Positions 39,224 through 48,033 of a DNA stretch of 64,000 bases are shown here, piece by piece. The notes beneath the pieces were generated by a model that saw only the letters and a program-made list of their open reading frames with translations, did not search any database and was not told the origin of the DNA. Each line of letters opens with the position of its first letter. Position 1 is the stretch's first letter. The DNA is from JAOPZW01 sp963851295 (GTDB taxonomy: Bacteria > Actinomycetota > Thermoleophilia > Solirubrobacterales > Solirubrobacteraceae). Both the position numbers and the translations under genes were made by a program. The stretch spans positions 372,001 through 436,000 of the forward strand of contig CAWKOS010000002.1 in NCBI GenBank assembly GCA_963851295.1, in the 5' to 3' direction.

Positions 39224-41314
39224 ATGCCGACCGCCTTCGGCACCAACGACGAGCTCGACGCGGCCGCCCTCAGCGCGGCGCCCGTGCGCTGGCCGCGGCC
39301 CTCGCGGCTGGAGGAGCCGGTGACCTGGAAGCCGCGCCCGGCCGCCGAGGCCGCCGAGACGCTCGGGCTGACGACGGTCGGCGCCCTCCTGGACCACCTG
39401 CCGCGCGACTCCGGCGAGGCGCGCACGATCGCCGACCTCACGGCCGACGAGACCGCGACGGTGATCGTCGAGGTGCGGTCGATCACCTCGCGCCCGGTGC
39501 GCCGGCGTGGGATGAAGCCGCTCGTCGAGGCGGTGGTCGTCGATGGCACCGGCGTGATGAAGGCGACCTTCTTCAACCAGCCGTGGCTGAAGGACCAGTA
39601 CAAGCCGGGCACGCGGCTCATGCTGGCGGGCAAGTACCAGGGCGGGGCGCGCTTCCGCGTCAATAGCCACGCGCGGACCGACGCCGTGGTCGCCGAGGGC
39701 GAGGGCGCCTCGCAGTACCCGGCGACCAAGGGGATCACCTCGACGCAGATCCTCGCCGCCGTGCGCGAGCACCGCGCCGCGGTGGCCGACGTCGTCGACC
39801 CGCTGCCCGCTGCGCTGCGGGTCGCCGAGCGCCTGCCCGACCGGCCGGCGGCGGTGGCGGCGGCGCACTTCGGCGACCGCGAGGCCGGCCGCGGCCGGCT
39901 GGCCTTCGACGAGCTGCTCGTCGACCAGGTCGTCCAGCTGCGCCTGCGCGCCGAGCGCCGCGCGACGCAGGCCGCGACGGCGCTGGGCGAGGAGCCGACG
40001 CTCTCGCGCGTCTGGCGCGACACGCTGCTGCCCTTCACGCCCACGGGCGACCAGACCGCGGCGATGGAGCAGATCGACGCCGACCTCGCGGGCGAGCGCC
40101 CGATGCAGCGCCTGCTCATGGGCGAGGTCGGGTCGGGCAAGACGGTCGTCGCGCTGCACGCGATGCTGCGCGCCGTCGAGCACGGGATGCAGGCGGCGAT
40201 GATGGCGCCCACCGAGACGCTCGCCGAGCAGCACTTCGCCACGCTGCAGGCGCTCATGCCGGGCTCGCTCGTGCCCGTGGCGCTGCTGACCGGCTCGACG
40301 CCCGCCGCCCGCCGCGCGGACCTGCTCGGCAAGCTGCGCACGGGCGAGCTCAAGCTCATCGTCGGGACGCACGCGCTCATCGAGGAGGCCGTCGAGTTCG
40401 AGCGCCTCGCGGTCGCCGTCGTCGACGAGCAGCACCGCTTCGGGGTGCGCCAGCGCGCCGCGCTCGACGCCAAGGCACCCGAGGGGCTCGCCCCCCACGT
40501 CCTGCACATGACGGCGACCCCGATCCCGCGCACGCTCCACCTGGCGAACTTCGGCGCCCTCGACGTCACCGCCCTGCGCGAGCTGCCCAAGGGCCGCCAG
40601 CCGATCGAGACCTTCGTCGTGGGCGGAGAGCGCGAGCGCGCGCGCGCCTACGAACGCATCCGCGAGGAGCTCCGCGCGGGGCGCCAGGCGTTCGTCGTCT
40701 GCCCACTCGTCAGCGAGTCCGAGGCGCTGCAGGCGAGGGCGGCGACGGCCGAGTTCGAGCGCCTGCAGGCGACCGAGTTCGCCGACTTCCGGGTCGTGCT
40801 CCTGCACGGCCAGATGCGCCCGCGCGAGAAGGCGGCGGCGATGGAGGAGTTCGTCGCGGGCGGGGCCGACGTGCTCGTGGCCACGACCGTCATCGAGGTC
40901 GGCATCGACGTCCCCAACGCGACGGTGATGCTCGTCGAGGACGCCGAGCGCTACGGGATCTCGCAGCTGCACCAGCTCCGCGGGCGCGTCGGCCGGGGCG
41001 AGCAGCCGTCGGTGTGCCTGCTCTTCGGGCCGGCCGAGTCGCCGCGCCTGCAGGCGCTCGCGCGCCACGGCGACGGCTTCGAGCTGGCCCACATCGACCT
41101 CGAGCTGCGCGGGGAGGGCGAGCTGACGGGCACCCGTCAGTCGGGCCTGGCCCGCTTCCGCTTCGCCCGCCTGCCCGAGGACGGGCCGATCCTCGAGCGC
41201 GCCCACGCGCGCGCCGAGGCGCTGCTGCGCGAGGACCCGCGCCTGGAGGCGCCGGAGCTGGCGCTGCTGGCGGCCGAGCTCGCCGCGGCGGAGCTCGAGC
41301 CGGTGGCCGCGTGA
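39224..41314 (+). CDS. recG: ATP-dependent DNA helicase RecG
   Basis: 696 residues. N-terminal OB wedge domain (KATFFNQPWLKDQYKPGTRL), then helicase lobes: LPFTPTGDQTAAMEQI, Walker A GEVGSGKTVVA, APTETLAEQHF, DEQHRFGVRQRAAL, TATPIPRTL, LLHGQMRPREKAAAM, TTVIEVGIDVPNATVM and QLRGRVGRGE. Regresses stalled forks and processes D-loops. Coupled to rsmD by GTGA. Confidence 0.96.
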   Translation: MPTAFGTNDELDAAALSAAPVRWPRPSRLEEPVTWKPRPAAEAAETLGLTTVGALLDHLPRDSGEARTIADLTADETATVIVEVRSITSRPVRRRGMKPLVEAVVVDGTGVMKATFFNQPWLKDQYKPGTRLMLAGKYQGGARFRVNSHARTDAVVAEGEGASQYPATKGITSTQILAAVREHRAAVADVVDPLPAALRVAERLPDRPAAVAAAHFGDREAGRGRLAFDELLVDQVVQLRLRAERRATQAATALGEEPTLSRVWRDTLLPFTPTGDQTAAMEQIDADLAGERPMQRLLMGEVGSGKTVVALHAMLRAVEHGMQAAMMAPTETLAEQHFATLQALMPGSLVPVALLTGSTPAARRADLLGKLRTGELKLIVGTHALIEEAVEFERLAVAVVDEQHRFGVRQRAALDAKAPEGLAPHVLHMTATPIPRTLHLANFGALDVTALRELPKGRQPIETFVVGGERERARAYERIREELRAGRQAFVVCPLVSESEALQARAATAEFERLQATEFADFRVVLLHGQMRPREKAAAMEEFVAGGADVLVATTVIEVGIDVPNATVMLVEDAERYGISQLHQLRGRVGRGEQPSVCLLFGPAESPRLQALARHGDGFELAHIDLELRGEGELTGTRQSGLARFRFARLPEDGPILERAHARAEALLREDPRLEAPELALLAAELAAAELEPVAA

Positions 41315-41856
41315 GGGTTGTCGCCGGGCGCCTCGGCGGGCGGCGGCTGCGGGCGCCGCGGGGGCGCGAGACGCGGCCGACCTCCGACCGCGTCCGCGAG
41401 GCCCTGTTCTCGATGCTCGGCCCGCTCGACGGCGCGCGCGTGCTCGACCTCTTCGCCGGCTCGGGCGCGCTGGCCATCGAGGCGCTCTCGCGCGGGGCCG
41501 CGGCCGCCACGATCGTGGAGCGCGACGCGCGCGCGATCGAGGTCATCCGCGCCAACCTCGAGGCGCTCGGGATCGGGGCGCAGGAGGCCCGAGTGGTGCA
41601 CGGACCGGCCCTCAGCGCCCTCCGCGACGCATCGGCGCGCGGCGACGCATACGATCTGGTGCTCCTCGACCCGCCGTACCGGGACGCACCGGCGCTGGGA
41701 CGGGAGCTCTCGCAGGCGCTGCCCGCCGTCCTCGCACCGGACGCGCGCGTCGTGGCGGAGAGCGACCGCCGCTCGCCGCTGGAGCTCGGACTGCCGGTCG
41801 TCCGCGAGCGCCGCTACGGCGACACCCTCATCCGCATCCACGCACATGGCTCCTGA
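41311..41856 (+). CDS. rsmD: 16S rRNA m2G966 methyltransferase, RsmD
   Basis: 181 residues from GTG 41311. RVVAGRLGGRRLRAPRG, RPTSDRVREALFSML, SAM motif VLDLFAGSGALAIEALSRGA, and catalytic DPPY in LVLLDPPYRD. Methylates G966 of 16S rRNA (E. coli numbering). Overlaps coaD by 11 bases; recG-rsmD-coaD order is conserved. Confidence 0.94.
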   Translation: MRVVAGRLGGRRLRAPRGRETRPTSDRVREALFSMLGPLDGARVLDLFAGSGALAIEALSRGAAAATIVERDARAIEVIRANLEALGIGAQEARVVHGPALSALRDASARGDAYDLVLLDPPYRDAPALGRELSQALPAVLAPDARVVAESDRRSPLELGLPVVRERRYGDTLIRIHAHGS

Positions 41857-42343
41857 CCCCCGCATCGCCGTCTGTCCCGGCACCTACGACCCGATCACCA
41901 ACGGCCACCTGGACGTGATCGCCCGCGCGTCGCACCTGTTCGACGAGGTCGTCGTCGGCGTCGTCAACCACCCGGTGCGCAAGGGCCAGACCGTCTTCTC
42001 CACCGAGGAGCGCCTGCGGTTCATCACCGACGCGACGGCCCCGCTGGGCAACGTTCGCGCCGAGGCGTTCGACATCCTCGTGGTGGCGTTCGCGCGCCGC
42101 GTGGGCGCCCGTTCCATCGTCAAGGGCCTGCGCGCGATCAGCGACTTCGAGTACGAGCTGGAGATGAACCAGCTCAACCGGCGCGAGGCGCCCGACGTCG
42201 ACACCCTCTACCTCATGGCCAGCCCCCAGTACAGTTTCCTCAGCTCGAGTGGCGTCAAGGAGCTCGCGATCTTCGATGGCTCCATCGAAGATCTCGTGCC
42301 CGAACCCGTCGCTCGGCGCTTGAAGGAAGAGCTCGCCCGGTAA
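41846..42343 (+). CDS. coaD: phosphopantetheine adenylyltransferase
   Basis: 165 residues from ATG 41846. Nucleotidyltransferase motif PGTYDPITNGHLDVI, NHPVRKGQTVFSTEERL, VVAFARRVGARSIVKGLRA, DFEYELEMNQLNR and the C-terminal YSFLSSSGVKELA. Makes dephospho-CoA from 4'-phosphopantetheine and ATP. Confidence 0.96.
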   Translation: MAPDPRIAVCPGTYDPITNGHLDVIARASHLFDEVVVGVVNHPVRKGQTVFSTEERLRFITDATAPLGNVRAEAFDILVVAFARRVGARSIVKGLRAISDFEYELEMNQLNRREAPDVDTLYLMASPQYSFLSSSGVKELAIFDGSIEDLVPEPVARRLKEELAR

Positions 42344-42360
42344 CGAACCTCATCCCTGCC

Positions 42361-42825
42361 ATGGACGTCCTGGTCCTCATCGACAAGCTCGACGATCTTG
42401 TTCACAACGCGAAGCCCGTCCCGTTGACGGACCAGGTGCGCGTGGACAAGGAGGAGATCTACGACATCCTCGACCAGATGCGCGCGACGATCCCCGAGGA
42501 GATCAAGCAGGCGCGCTGGATCGTCAAGGAACGCCAGGAGATGCTCGCCGAGGCCAAGCGCGAGGCGGAGCGGATCCTGAAGGAGGCGCGCGAGCGCCAG
42601 ACGCAGCTGACCTCCGAGCAGGAGGTCACCAAGCAGGCCGAGCGCGCCGCCGAGGACATCATCGAGGACGCCCGCGCCCGCGAGCGCGAGATCCGGCTCG
42701 GCGCCGAGGACTACGCCGACGAGATCCTCAACACGCTCGAGGTCAACCTCTCGAAGTTCATCGCGGCCGTGCAGCGTGGGCGCGAGCGCTTGCAGGGCAA
42801 GGACGAGCCCGCCGAAGTGGCGTAG
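42361..42825 (+). CDS. DivIVA/SepIVA-like coiled-coil protein
   Basis: 154 residues. MDVLVLIDKLDDLVHNAKPV then VRVDKEEIYDILDQMRATIP, followed by a long charged coiled coil (about 45-115) with VKERQEMLAEAKREAERIL. This is the layout of actinobacterial SepIVA proteins, which act in septation and polar growth. Often mis-annotated as ATP synthase subunit b-like. Lies 17 bases after coaD. Confidence 0.75.
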   Translation: MDVLVLIDKLDDLVHNAKPVPLTDQVRVDKEEIYDILDQMRATIPEEIKQARWIVKERQEMLAEAKREAERILKEARERQTQLTSEQEVTKQAERAAEDIIEDARAREREIRLGAEDYADEILNTLEVNLSKFIAAVQRGRERLQGKDEPAEVA

Positions 42826-42835
42826 CCTCGGCCGC

Positions 42836-43345
42836 GTGGCGGCCACCGTCGAGGTCCTCGACACCGACATCACGACCCTCGAGGTCGACGCGATCGCCAA
42901 CGCCGCCAACACGCGGCTGCTCCACGGCGGCGGCGTGGCGGGGGCGATCTCGCGCGCCGGCGGGCCGGCGATCCAGGACGAGAGCCACCAGCGCGCTCCG
43001 ATCGGCCTCGGGCAGGCCGTCGAGACCTCGGCCGGGGCGATGCCCGCGCGCTGGGTCATCCACGCCGCGACGATGGAGCTCGGCGGGCCGACGTCGGCCG
43101 ACATCATCCGCCGCGCGACGGCCGCTACGCTGCGCCGCGCCGAGGAGCTCGGCGCCCGCTCGCTGGCGCTCGTGGCCTTCGGCACGGGCGTCGGCGGCTT
43201 CCCGCTCGACGAGGCCGCCGCGATCGAGGTCGACGAGGTCCGCCGCCACATCGAGGGCGGCTGTGGCCTGGAGCGGATCGTCTTCGCGGTGCGCGGCGAC
43301 GAGGCCCGTGGGGCCTTCGAGCGGGCCCTGGGGTCGAGGCCCTAG
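42836..43345 (+). CDS. macro domain (ADP-ribose-binding) protein
   Basis: 169 residues from GTG 42836. The macro signature AIANAANTRLLHGGGVAGAI (catalytic/ADP-ribose loop), QAVETSAGAMPARWVIHAA, and FGTGVGGFPLDEAAAIEV. Predicted to hydrolyse O-acetyl-ADP-ribose or remove ADP-ribose from proteins. Ten bases after the SepIVA-like gene. Confidence 0.9.
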   Translation: MAATVEVLDTDITTLEVDAIANAANTRLLHGGGVAGAISRAGGPAIQDESHQRAPIGLGQAVETSAGAMPARWVIHAATMELGGPTSADIIRRATAATLRRAEELGARSLALVAFGTGVGGFPLDEAAAIEVDEVRRHIEGGCGLERIVFAVRGDEARGAFERALGSRP

Positions 43346-43409
43346 AACAACCGCCGAGGTTGTAGCGACTGCCTCAAAGTGCGACGAACGGTAGGTCGAT
43401 GCGACCTGC

Positions 43410-43859
43410 GTGAGCGTCACGCGTCGTCTCGCCGTCATCACCGGGCTCGGCTCCCGGTCCGAGGGATCCGTCGAAGGCGCCCTGGCGGCGCTGAAGCCGG
43501 CCGGCTGGCGGGTGCTCAGACGCCCGCGCCTGGGCGCGACGCACCTCGATCACGTCGTCCTCGGCCCGGGCGGCGTCTTCGTGCTCGTGGTGCGCAGCGG
43601 CGGCGGGCGCCTGCGGCCCGAGTGGGCCGACGAGGCGCGCGCCCAGGCCACCATGCTCGCGCGCCTGACCCGCCGCGAGGTGACGCCCGTCGTCGTGCTC
43701 GCCCGCGCCGCGGAGTGGAAGCAGGCGCGCAGGTTCCACGGCGTCGAGATCGTCCCGCTCGCCGCGCTCGCCCGTCACCTCGTCGGCCACGGCCACGTGC
43801 TCTGCCCGGCCGAGCTCGCGACGCTGAGCGAGGCGCTGCGGCTGGCGCTGGCGGCGTAG
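43410..43859 (+). CDS. NERD domain protein
   Basis: 149 residues from GTG 43410. Core HLDHVVLGPGGVFVLVVRS corresponds to the nuclease-related NERD motif. The strand that normally carries the second catalytic residue (usually V.VK) reads VLVVRSGGG, so nuclease activity is uncertain. EVTPVVVLARAAEW and a C-terminal helix complete the fold. Stand-alone NERD proteins are common in actinobacteria with no settled role. Confidence 0.65.
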   Translation: MSVTRRLAVITGLGSRSEGSVEGALAALKPAGWRVLRRPRLGATHLDHVVLGPGGVFVLVVRSGGGRLRPEWADEARAQATMLARLTRREVTPVVVLARAAEWKQARRFHGVEIVPLAALARHLVGHGHVLCPAELATLSEALRLALAA

Positions 43860-43877
43860 GGCGCCCGCGCGCGGCGC

Positions 43878-44147
43878 TCAGCGCACCTCGAACCCGCGCA
43901 GCTCCTGCGGCTCGACCTTCTCGACCTCGACGCGGTCGACGTACGCGCCCGAGGGGCCGTGCTCGGCGAAGTTGAGCATGACCTCGACGTCGTCGTGCTC
44001 GCCCTCGAACCAGGCCTCGACGGACCCGTCGTCGTTGTTGCGCACCCAGCCCGCGACGCCCGCACGGACGGCGCGGCGGCGGGCCGTCTCGCGGAAGAAG
44101 ACCCCCTGCACGCGCCCGTGGACGACGACGCGCCGGGCGACCGTCAC
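43878..44147 (-). CDS. acyP: acylphosphatase
   Basis: 89 residues from GTG 44147. RVVVHGRVQGVFFRETARRR supplies the phosphate-binding loop and catalytic Arg; WVRNNDDGSVEAWFEG carries the catalytic Asn. Hydrolyses acyl phosphates. GTGA-coupled to the preceding coiled-coil gene. Confidence 0.93.
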   Translation of the reverse strand: MTVARRVVVHGRVQGVFFRETARRRAVRAGVAGWVRNNDDGSVEAWFEGEHDDVEVMLNFAEHGPSGAYVDRVEVEKVEPQELRGFEVR

Positions 44148-45439
44148 TCCGCCTCGCTCGCGTCCTCCGCTGCGCGCACGAGGGCGGCGATCTCCTCGAG
44201 GTGGCCGCGGACGCGGTCGCTCATGGCGCCCACGATCTCAGATGCCTTGTCGATCTGCGTCTTGGCGCCCGTGAGCTGCTGGCGCACGCGCCGCACCTCC
44301 TCGAGCTCCGACAGCGCGCGCTCGAGGTAGTCGGCCACCGCGGTGCCGTCGACGCCCTCGGCGCCGCCGCGGGCCATGAGCACGCGCGCCCGCGCCAGCG
44401 AGTAGGCGACCTGCAGCGCGAGCGGACCCTCGTCGGGGTCGTAGGCCACGATCAGCTTGTCGCCGTTGTACTCGCGCAGCGCGTGCATCCGCGCGGGGAC
44501 CTTCTCCTCGGCGGGGACGACCAGGACCGCGAAGTCGGCGTTGCGCTCGCGCCGGGCCTCGTCGAGCTGGCGGACGGCCTCCGGTCGCGACAGGCGGCTG
44601 TTCTTGGCCTCGAAGACGATCCGGCCCTGAGCGGGACCGTGGCCGGCGCCGATCGCGACCACGACGTCGCCGATCTTGCCGGTCGACTCCTTGTGGTCGC
44701 CGACGGCCTCGCAGTCGTCGCCGAGGGGCAGCGCGAGCGCGTCGAGCGCCGCGGCGACGTCCTCCTCGTAGGTGCGGCCCTTGGCGGTGCCGCGCTGGGC
44801 CTCGGCCGCGACCTCCTGCAGCTTGTCCTTCTCGGCCTGGAGCTTGACGACCTCCTCGCGCAGCCCCGTGAGCTTGTCGTCCATGGCCTTGAGCTGCTGG
44901 GCCTGCGCCTGCGCGTTGTCGCGCATCGCCCCGATGGCCATGCGCTGGAAGGTCGCCAGCGGGTTGTTGTCGCCGTCGGAGGAGAACTGCCGGCGCAGGT
45001 CCTCGCGCATCTGGACGCCGACCTCGGCCAGCAGCGCCTTGACCCGGTTCTGCACCGCGACCGACGACTCGTCGCCGAAATGGCGCTCGAGCGCCTTGGT
45101 CACGTGGCCGTTCTCGGGACCGAAGACGTCGTCGATGCGCTTGTCGAGCCGCTCGGCGACGATCCGCGCGCGGTCGACGAAGGCCGCATCGAGCTCGCGC
45201 GCGGCCTTCTCGAACTCGGCCTTGACGAAGTCGGCGTTGGCGCCCGTCTGCTCGCGGTCGAGGACGCGCGCGCCGATCGCGATCGCGTCCAGCACGAGGC
45301 GCGAGACGTCGTCGCCCCGCTCCTGGCGCTCGCGCGCGAGCCGCACCGCGCAGCCGTCGTCGACGACGAGGCCGTCGATCCAGAGGCGATCGCCCTGGGT
45401 TCGCACCTGGGAGAAGGGGAGACGAGTGGCAGCTTCCAT
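44144..45439 (-). CDS. coiled-coil protein with PD-(D/E)XK nuclease-like C-terminal domain
   Basis: 431 residues. The N-terminal half is a helical region with a long coiled coil (about 165-225: QLKAMDDKLTGLREEVVKLQ). A putative restriction-like core follows: TYEEDVAAALDALA, STGKIGDVVVAIG and RIVFEAKNSRLSRPEAVRQL. The spaced Asp (GDVVV) and E-A-K triad match the PD-(D/E)XK pattern. The build is reminiscent of RmuC and DUF2130 proteins (coiled coil plus nuclease), which limit DNA rearrangement; the assignment is inferred. No restriction-modification partner is nearby. Confidence 0.6.
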   Translation of the reverse strand: MEAATRLPFSQVRTQGDRLWIDGLVVDDGCAVRLARERQERGDDVSRLVLDAIAIGARVLDREQTGANADFVKAEFEKAARELDAAFVDRARIVAERLDKRIDDVFGPENGHVTKALERHFGDESSVAVQNRVKALLAEVGVQMREDLRRQFSSDGDNNPLATFQRMAIGAMRDNAQAQAQQLKAMDDKLTGLREEVVKLQAEKDKLQEVAAEAQRGTAKGRTYEEDVAAALDALALPLGDDCEAVGDHKESTGKIGDVVVAIGAGHGPAQGRIVFEAKNSRLSRPEAVRQLDEARRERNADFAVLVVPAEEKVPARMHALREYNGDKLIVAYDPDEGPLALQVAYSLARARVLMARGGAEGVDGTAVADYLERALSELEEVRRVRQQLTGAKTQIDKASEIVGAMSDRVRGHLEEIAALVRAAEDASEAE

Positions 45440-45506
45440 GATCCGGTGAGCACGCTACGGCTCCGGCCCGACGGAACCGGACGCCCGGGTAGCGTGTCCC
45501 GGGGTC

Positions 45507-46397
45507 ATGGACGATCTCGCGACCGCGATCGCCGCCGGCGCCGCCCCGGCGCGCCTGCGCGCCCTGCTCGCGGCCGAGCTCGCCCACGGCGACCGCGAGC
45601 TGGCGCAGCGGCGCTCGGGCTACGAGCGCCCCGTCGTCGTGGCGGCGGCGCCCGCCGCGGGCGGCGCCCTGCGCGCGGTGGCGCCCGCCGACCCCGCCCT
45701 GCGCGCCGATCCCGACGCGGTCAACGAGCGCACCTGGCTGCTCGTCGCGGCGCTCGTCGGCGCGCTCGTCGAGGTCGCGGGGACCGGGGAGCTGCGCGCC
45801 GGCGCCTACGGCGACCACCTGGCCCTCGAGCTCCCCGCCGGCGCCGACGACGCCGACCTCGTCCCGCTCGCCTTCGAGGCGCAGGTCGCCGGCGTCGACC
45901 GCCTGCGCGCGCTCGCCGTCGTCGTGCCCGTGCCGGTCCTCGACGACGCGGGCGACCTGCGCGAACCGATCGGCGCCGCCCACCCGCTCGCCGTCGCCGC
46001 GCGCGTGGCGGCGCTCGGCGGGCGCCCCGCCGATCCCGCCTCGATGGAGGAGCACGAGGACGCCGTCCTCGCGGCGCTCGACGCGGGCGCGCAGGTCGCG
46101 CGCCCCCATGAGGACCCCGATCCCGCCCGCCGCATCGCGCGGCGGATCCTGCAGCGCCTGGCGGGCATGGGCAAGTGGGGCGGCTACCACACGGAGTGGG
46201 CCCACCTCGCGCGCGGCTTCGCGGGCAACGACCGCGCGCTCGCCGAGGAGGTGGGTGAGGCCCTGCTGCGCTCCGGCCTGCTCGACGAGAAGCCGAGCGT
46301 CGGCCAGCGCCACGTCTTCCTCAACCCGCGCCGGGCGGGCGACATCCACGCCTTCATCGAGCGTGGAGAGACGCCGCCCGGCCTGCGCTTGCCATAG
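45507..46397 (+). CDS. unknown protein with possible C-terminal winged helix
   Basis: 296 residues from ATG 45507, preceded by TAGCGT at 11 bases. Very Ala-rich. The region ERTWLLVAALVGALVEVAGTG is helical and MEEHEDAVLAALDAGAQVAR is charged. The C-terminal GKWGGYHTEWAHLARGF ... ALLRSGLLDEKPSVGQRHVF looks like a winged-helix module ending in a DNA/RNA-like beta wing. Not recognised; coding supported by codon use and by a promoter-like box. Confidence 0.55.
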   Translation: MDDLATAIAAGAAPARLRALLAAELAHGDRELAQRRSGYERPVVVAAAPAAGGALRAVAPADPALRADPDAVNERTWLLVAALVGALVEVAGTGELRAGAYGDHLALELPAGADDADLVPLAFEAQVAGVDRLRALAVVVPVPVLDDAGDLREPIGAAHPLAVAARVAALGGRPADPASMEEHEDAVLAALDAGAQVARPHEDPDPARRIARRILQRLAGMGKWGGYHTEWAHLARGFAGNDRALAEEVGEALLRSGLLDEKPSVGQRHVFLNPRRAGDIHAFIERGETPPGLRLP

Positions 46398-46400
46398 CTT
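46395..46400 (+). promoter_or_regulatory. putative -10 (leaderless type) of the acyl-CoA synthetase gene
   Basis: TAGCTT, six bases, then GTG 46407, overlapping the end of the previous gene. Confidence 0.4.
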
Positions 46401-46406
46401 TATGGC

Positions 46407-48027
46407 GTGAACGTGATCGGCGAGGTCAGCCAGAAGCTCTTCACCGTGCGGATGCTCGCCGAGACCGGCATCCTGCGCCCGACGCGGCCCGACAAGGCGG
46501 TGCGGATCGTCGGCGCGATGCGCCGCTGGGGTCCCACGCCCGCCTTCGGCTACACGGCGAGCATGATCCGCCATCCCGACGCGACGGCGATCATCGACGA
46601 GCTCGGGACGCTGACCTTCGAAGAGGTCCACCGGCGCACGAACGCGCTCGCGCACTCGCTCTCGGACGCCGGCGTGGGCGAGGGCGACGGCGTCGCGATC
46701 ATGGTCCGCAACCACCGCGGGTTCATCGACGCGACCGTCGCCTGCTCGAAGCTCGGCGCGCACGGGCTGTACCTCAACACCGCCTTCGCGGGGCCGCAGA
46801 TCACCGAGGTCGTCAAGCGCGAGAAGCCCGTCGCGCTGATCTACGACGCCGAGTTCGAGGGCCTCACCCACGACGCCGGCCAGCGGCGCAAGCGCTTCAT
46901 CGCGTGGCACGACGGCGGCGGCGAGAAGCCGAAGGACCCGCTGCTGGAGGAGCTGATCGAGGCCGGCGACCCCGACGACGTCGTGCCGCCCGAGAACAAG
47001 GGCCGCGTCGTCATCCTCACGAGCGGCACCACCGGCTCGCCGAAGGGCGCGCAGCGCAAGCAGCCCGAGTCGCTCGACCCCGCCGCGGCGCTGTTCTCGA
47101 AGATCCCGCTGCGCGCCGGCCAGCCGACGATGATCGCCGCGCCGATGTTCCACTCGTGGGGCTTCGTGCACTTCACGCTCGGCATGGGGCTGGGCTCGAC
47201 GCTCGTCCTGCGCCGCAAGTTCGAACCCGAGGACACCCTGAGCGCGACGGCCCAGCACGAGTGCACCACGCTCGTCGTCGTCCCGGTGATGCTGCAGCGC
47301 ATGATGGAGCTGCCCGCCGAGGCGATCGAGAAGTACGACCTCAGCGCCCTGCGCGTCATCGCCGCCAGCGGCAGCGCCCTGCCCGGCGAGCTCGCGACCA
47401 AGGTCATGGACCGCTTCGGCGACGTCCTCTACAACCTCTACGGCTCGACCGAGGTCGCGTGGGCGACGATCGCCACCCCCGAGGACCTGCGCGCCGCGCC
47501 GGGGACCGCCGGGCGCCCGCCCCGCGGGAACCGTCGTCAAGCTCGTCGACGAGGACGGCGCCGAGGTCGCGCCCGGCGAGACGGGCCGGATCTTCGTCGG
47601 CAACGAGATGGCGTTCGAGGGCTACACCGGCGGCGGTGGCAAGGAGGACCTCGGCGGCCTGCTCTCCTCGGGCGACGTCGGGCACTTCGATGCCGACGGG
47701 CGCCTGTTCATCGACGGCCGCGACGACGAGATGATCGTCTCCGGCGGCGAGAACGTGTTCCCGCGCGAGGTCGAGGACCTCCTGCACCGGCACTCGGGCG
47801 TCGACGACGTCGCCGTGATCGGCGTCGAGGACGAGCAGTTCGGCCAGCGCCTGAAGGCCTTCGTGGTGCGCGCGGGCGGCGAGAGCGTCGGGGCCGACGA
47901 GCTCAAGGCGCACGTGAAGACCAACCTCGCGGGCTACAAGGTCCCGCGCGAGATCGAGTTCCTGGACGAGCTCCCGCGCAACGCGACGGGCAAGGTCCTC
48001 AAACGCGAGCTCGCCGAGCGGGGGTAG
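46407..48027 (+). pseudogene. long-chain acyl-CoA synthetase split by a one-base frameshift
   Basis: The first part, from GTG 46407, reads an AMP-forming ligase: RVVILTSGTTGSPKGAQRK (P-loop), MFHSWGFVHFTLGMGLG, YNLYGSTEVAWATIATP. After about 47520 this frame turns into Arg-rich nonsense. The +1 frame then continues the protein: GTVVKLVDEDGAEVAPGETG, SGDVGHFDADGRLFIDGRDD and the C-terminal lysine motif NATGKVLKRELAERG, ending 48027. Removing one base in the G/C-rich run near 47511-47531 restores a normal protein of about 539 residues. Either a sequencing error or a recent inactivating indel; codon use looks intact on both sides. Confidence 0.85.
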
Positions 48028-48033
48028 GGCGGG

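Noticed and set aside
37901..41206. Very long minus-strand open frame (over 1000 residues) opposite the RTX protein gene and recG
   Set aside because: Its translation is Arg/Gly/Ala/Glu low complexity with no family motif, and it is the antisense shadow of recG and the RTX gene, as expected at this GC content.
47511..47531. Programmed ribosomal frameshift in the acyl-CoA synthetase gene
   Set aside because: No slippery heptamer and no following pseudoknot seen; the family does not use frameshifting.
44238..47603. Long minus-strand frame of about 1120 residues spanning three genes
   Set aside because: It crosses the real coiled-coil gene, the 45507 gene and the acyl-CoA synthetase in the wrong frame or strand; Arg-rich nonsense.
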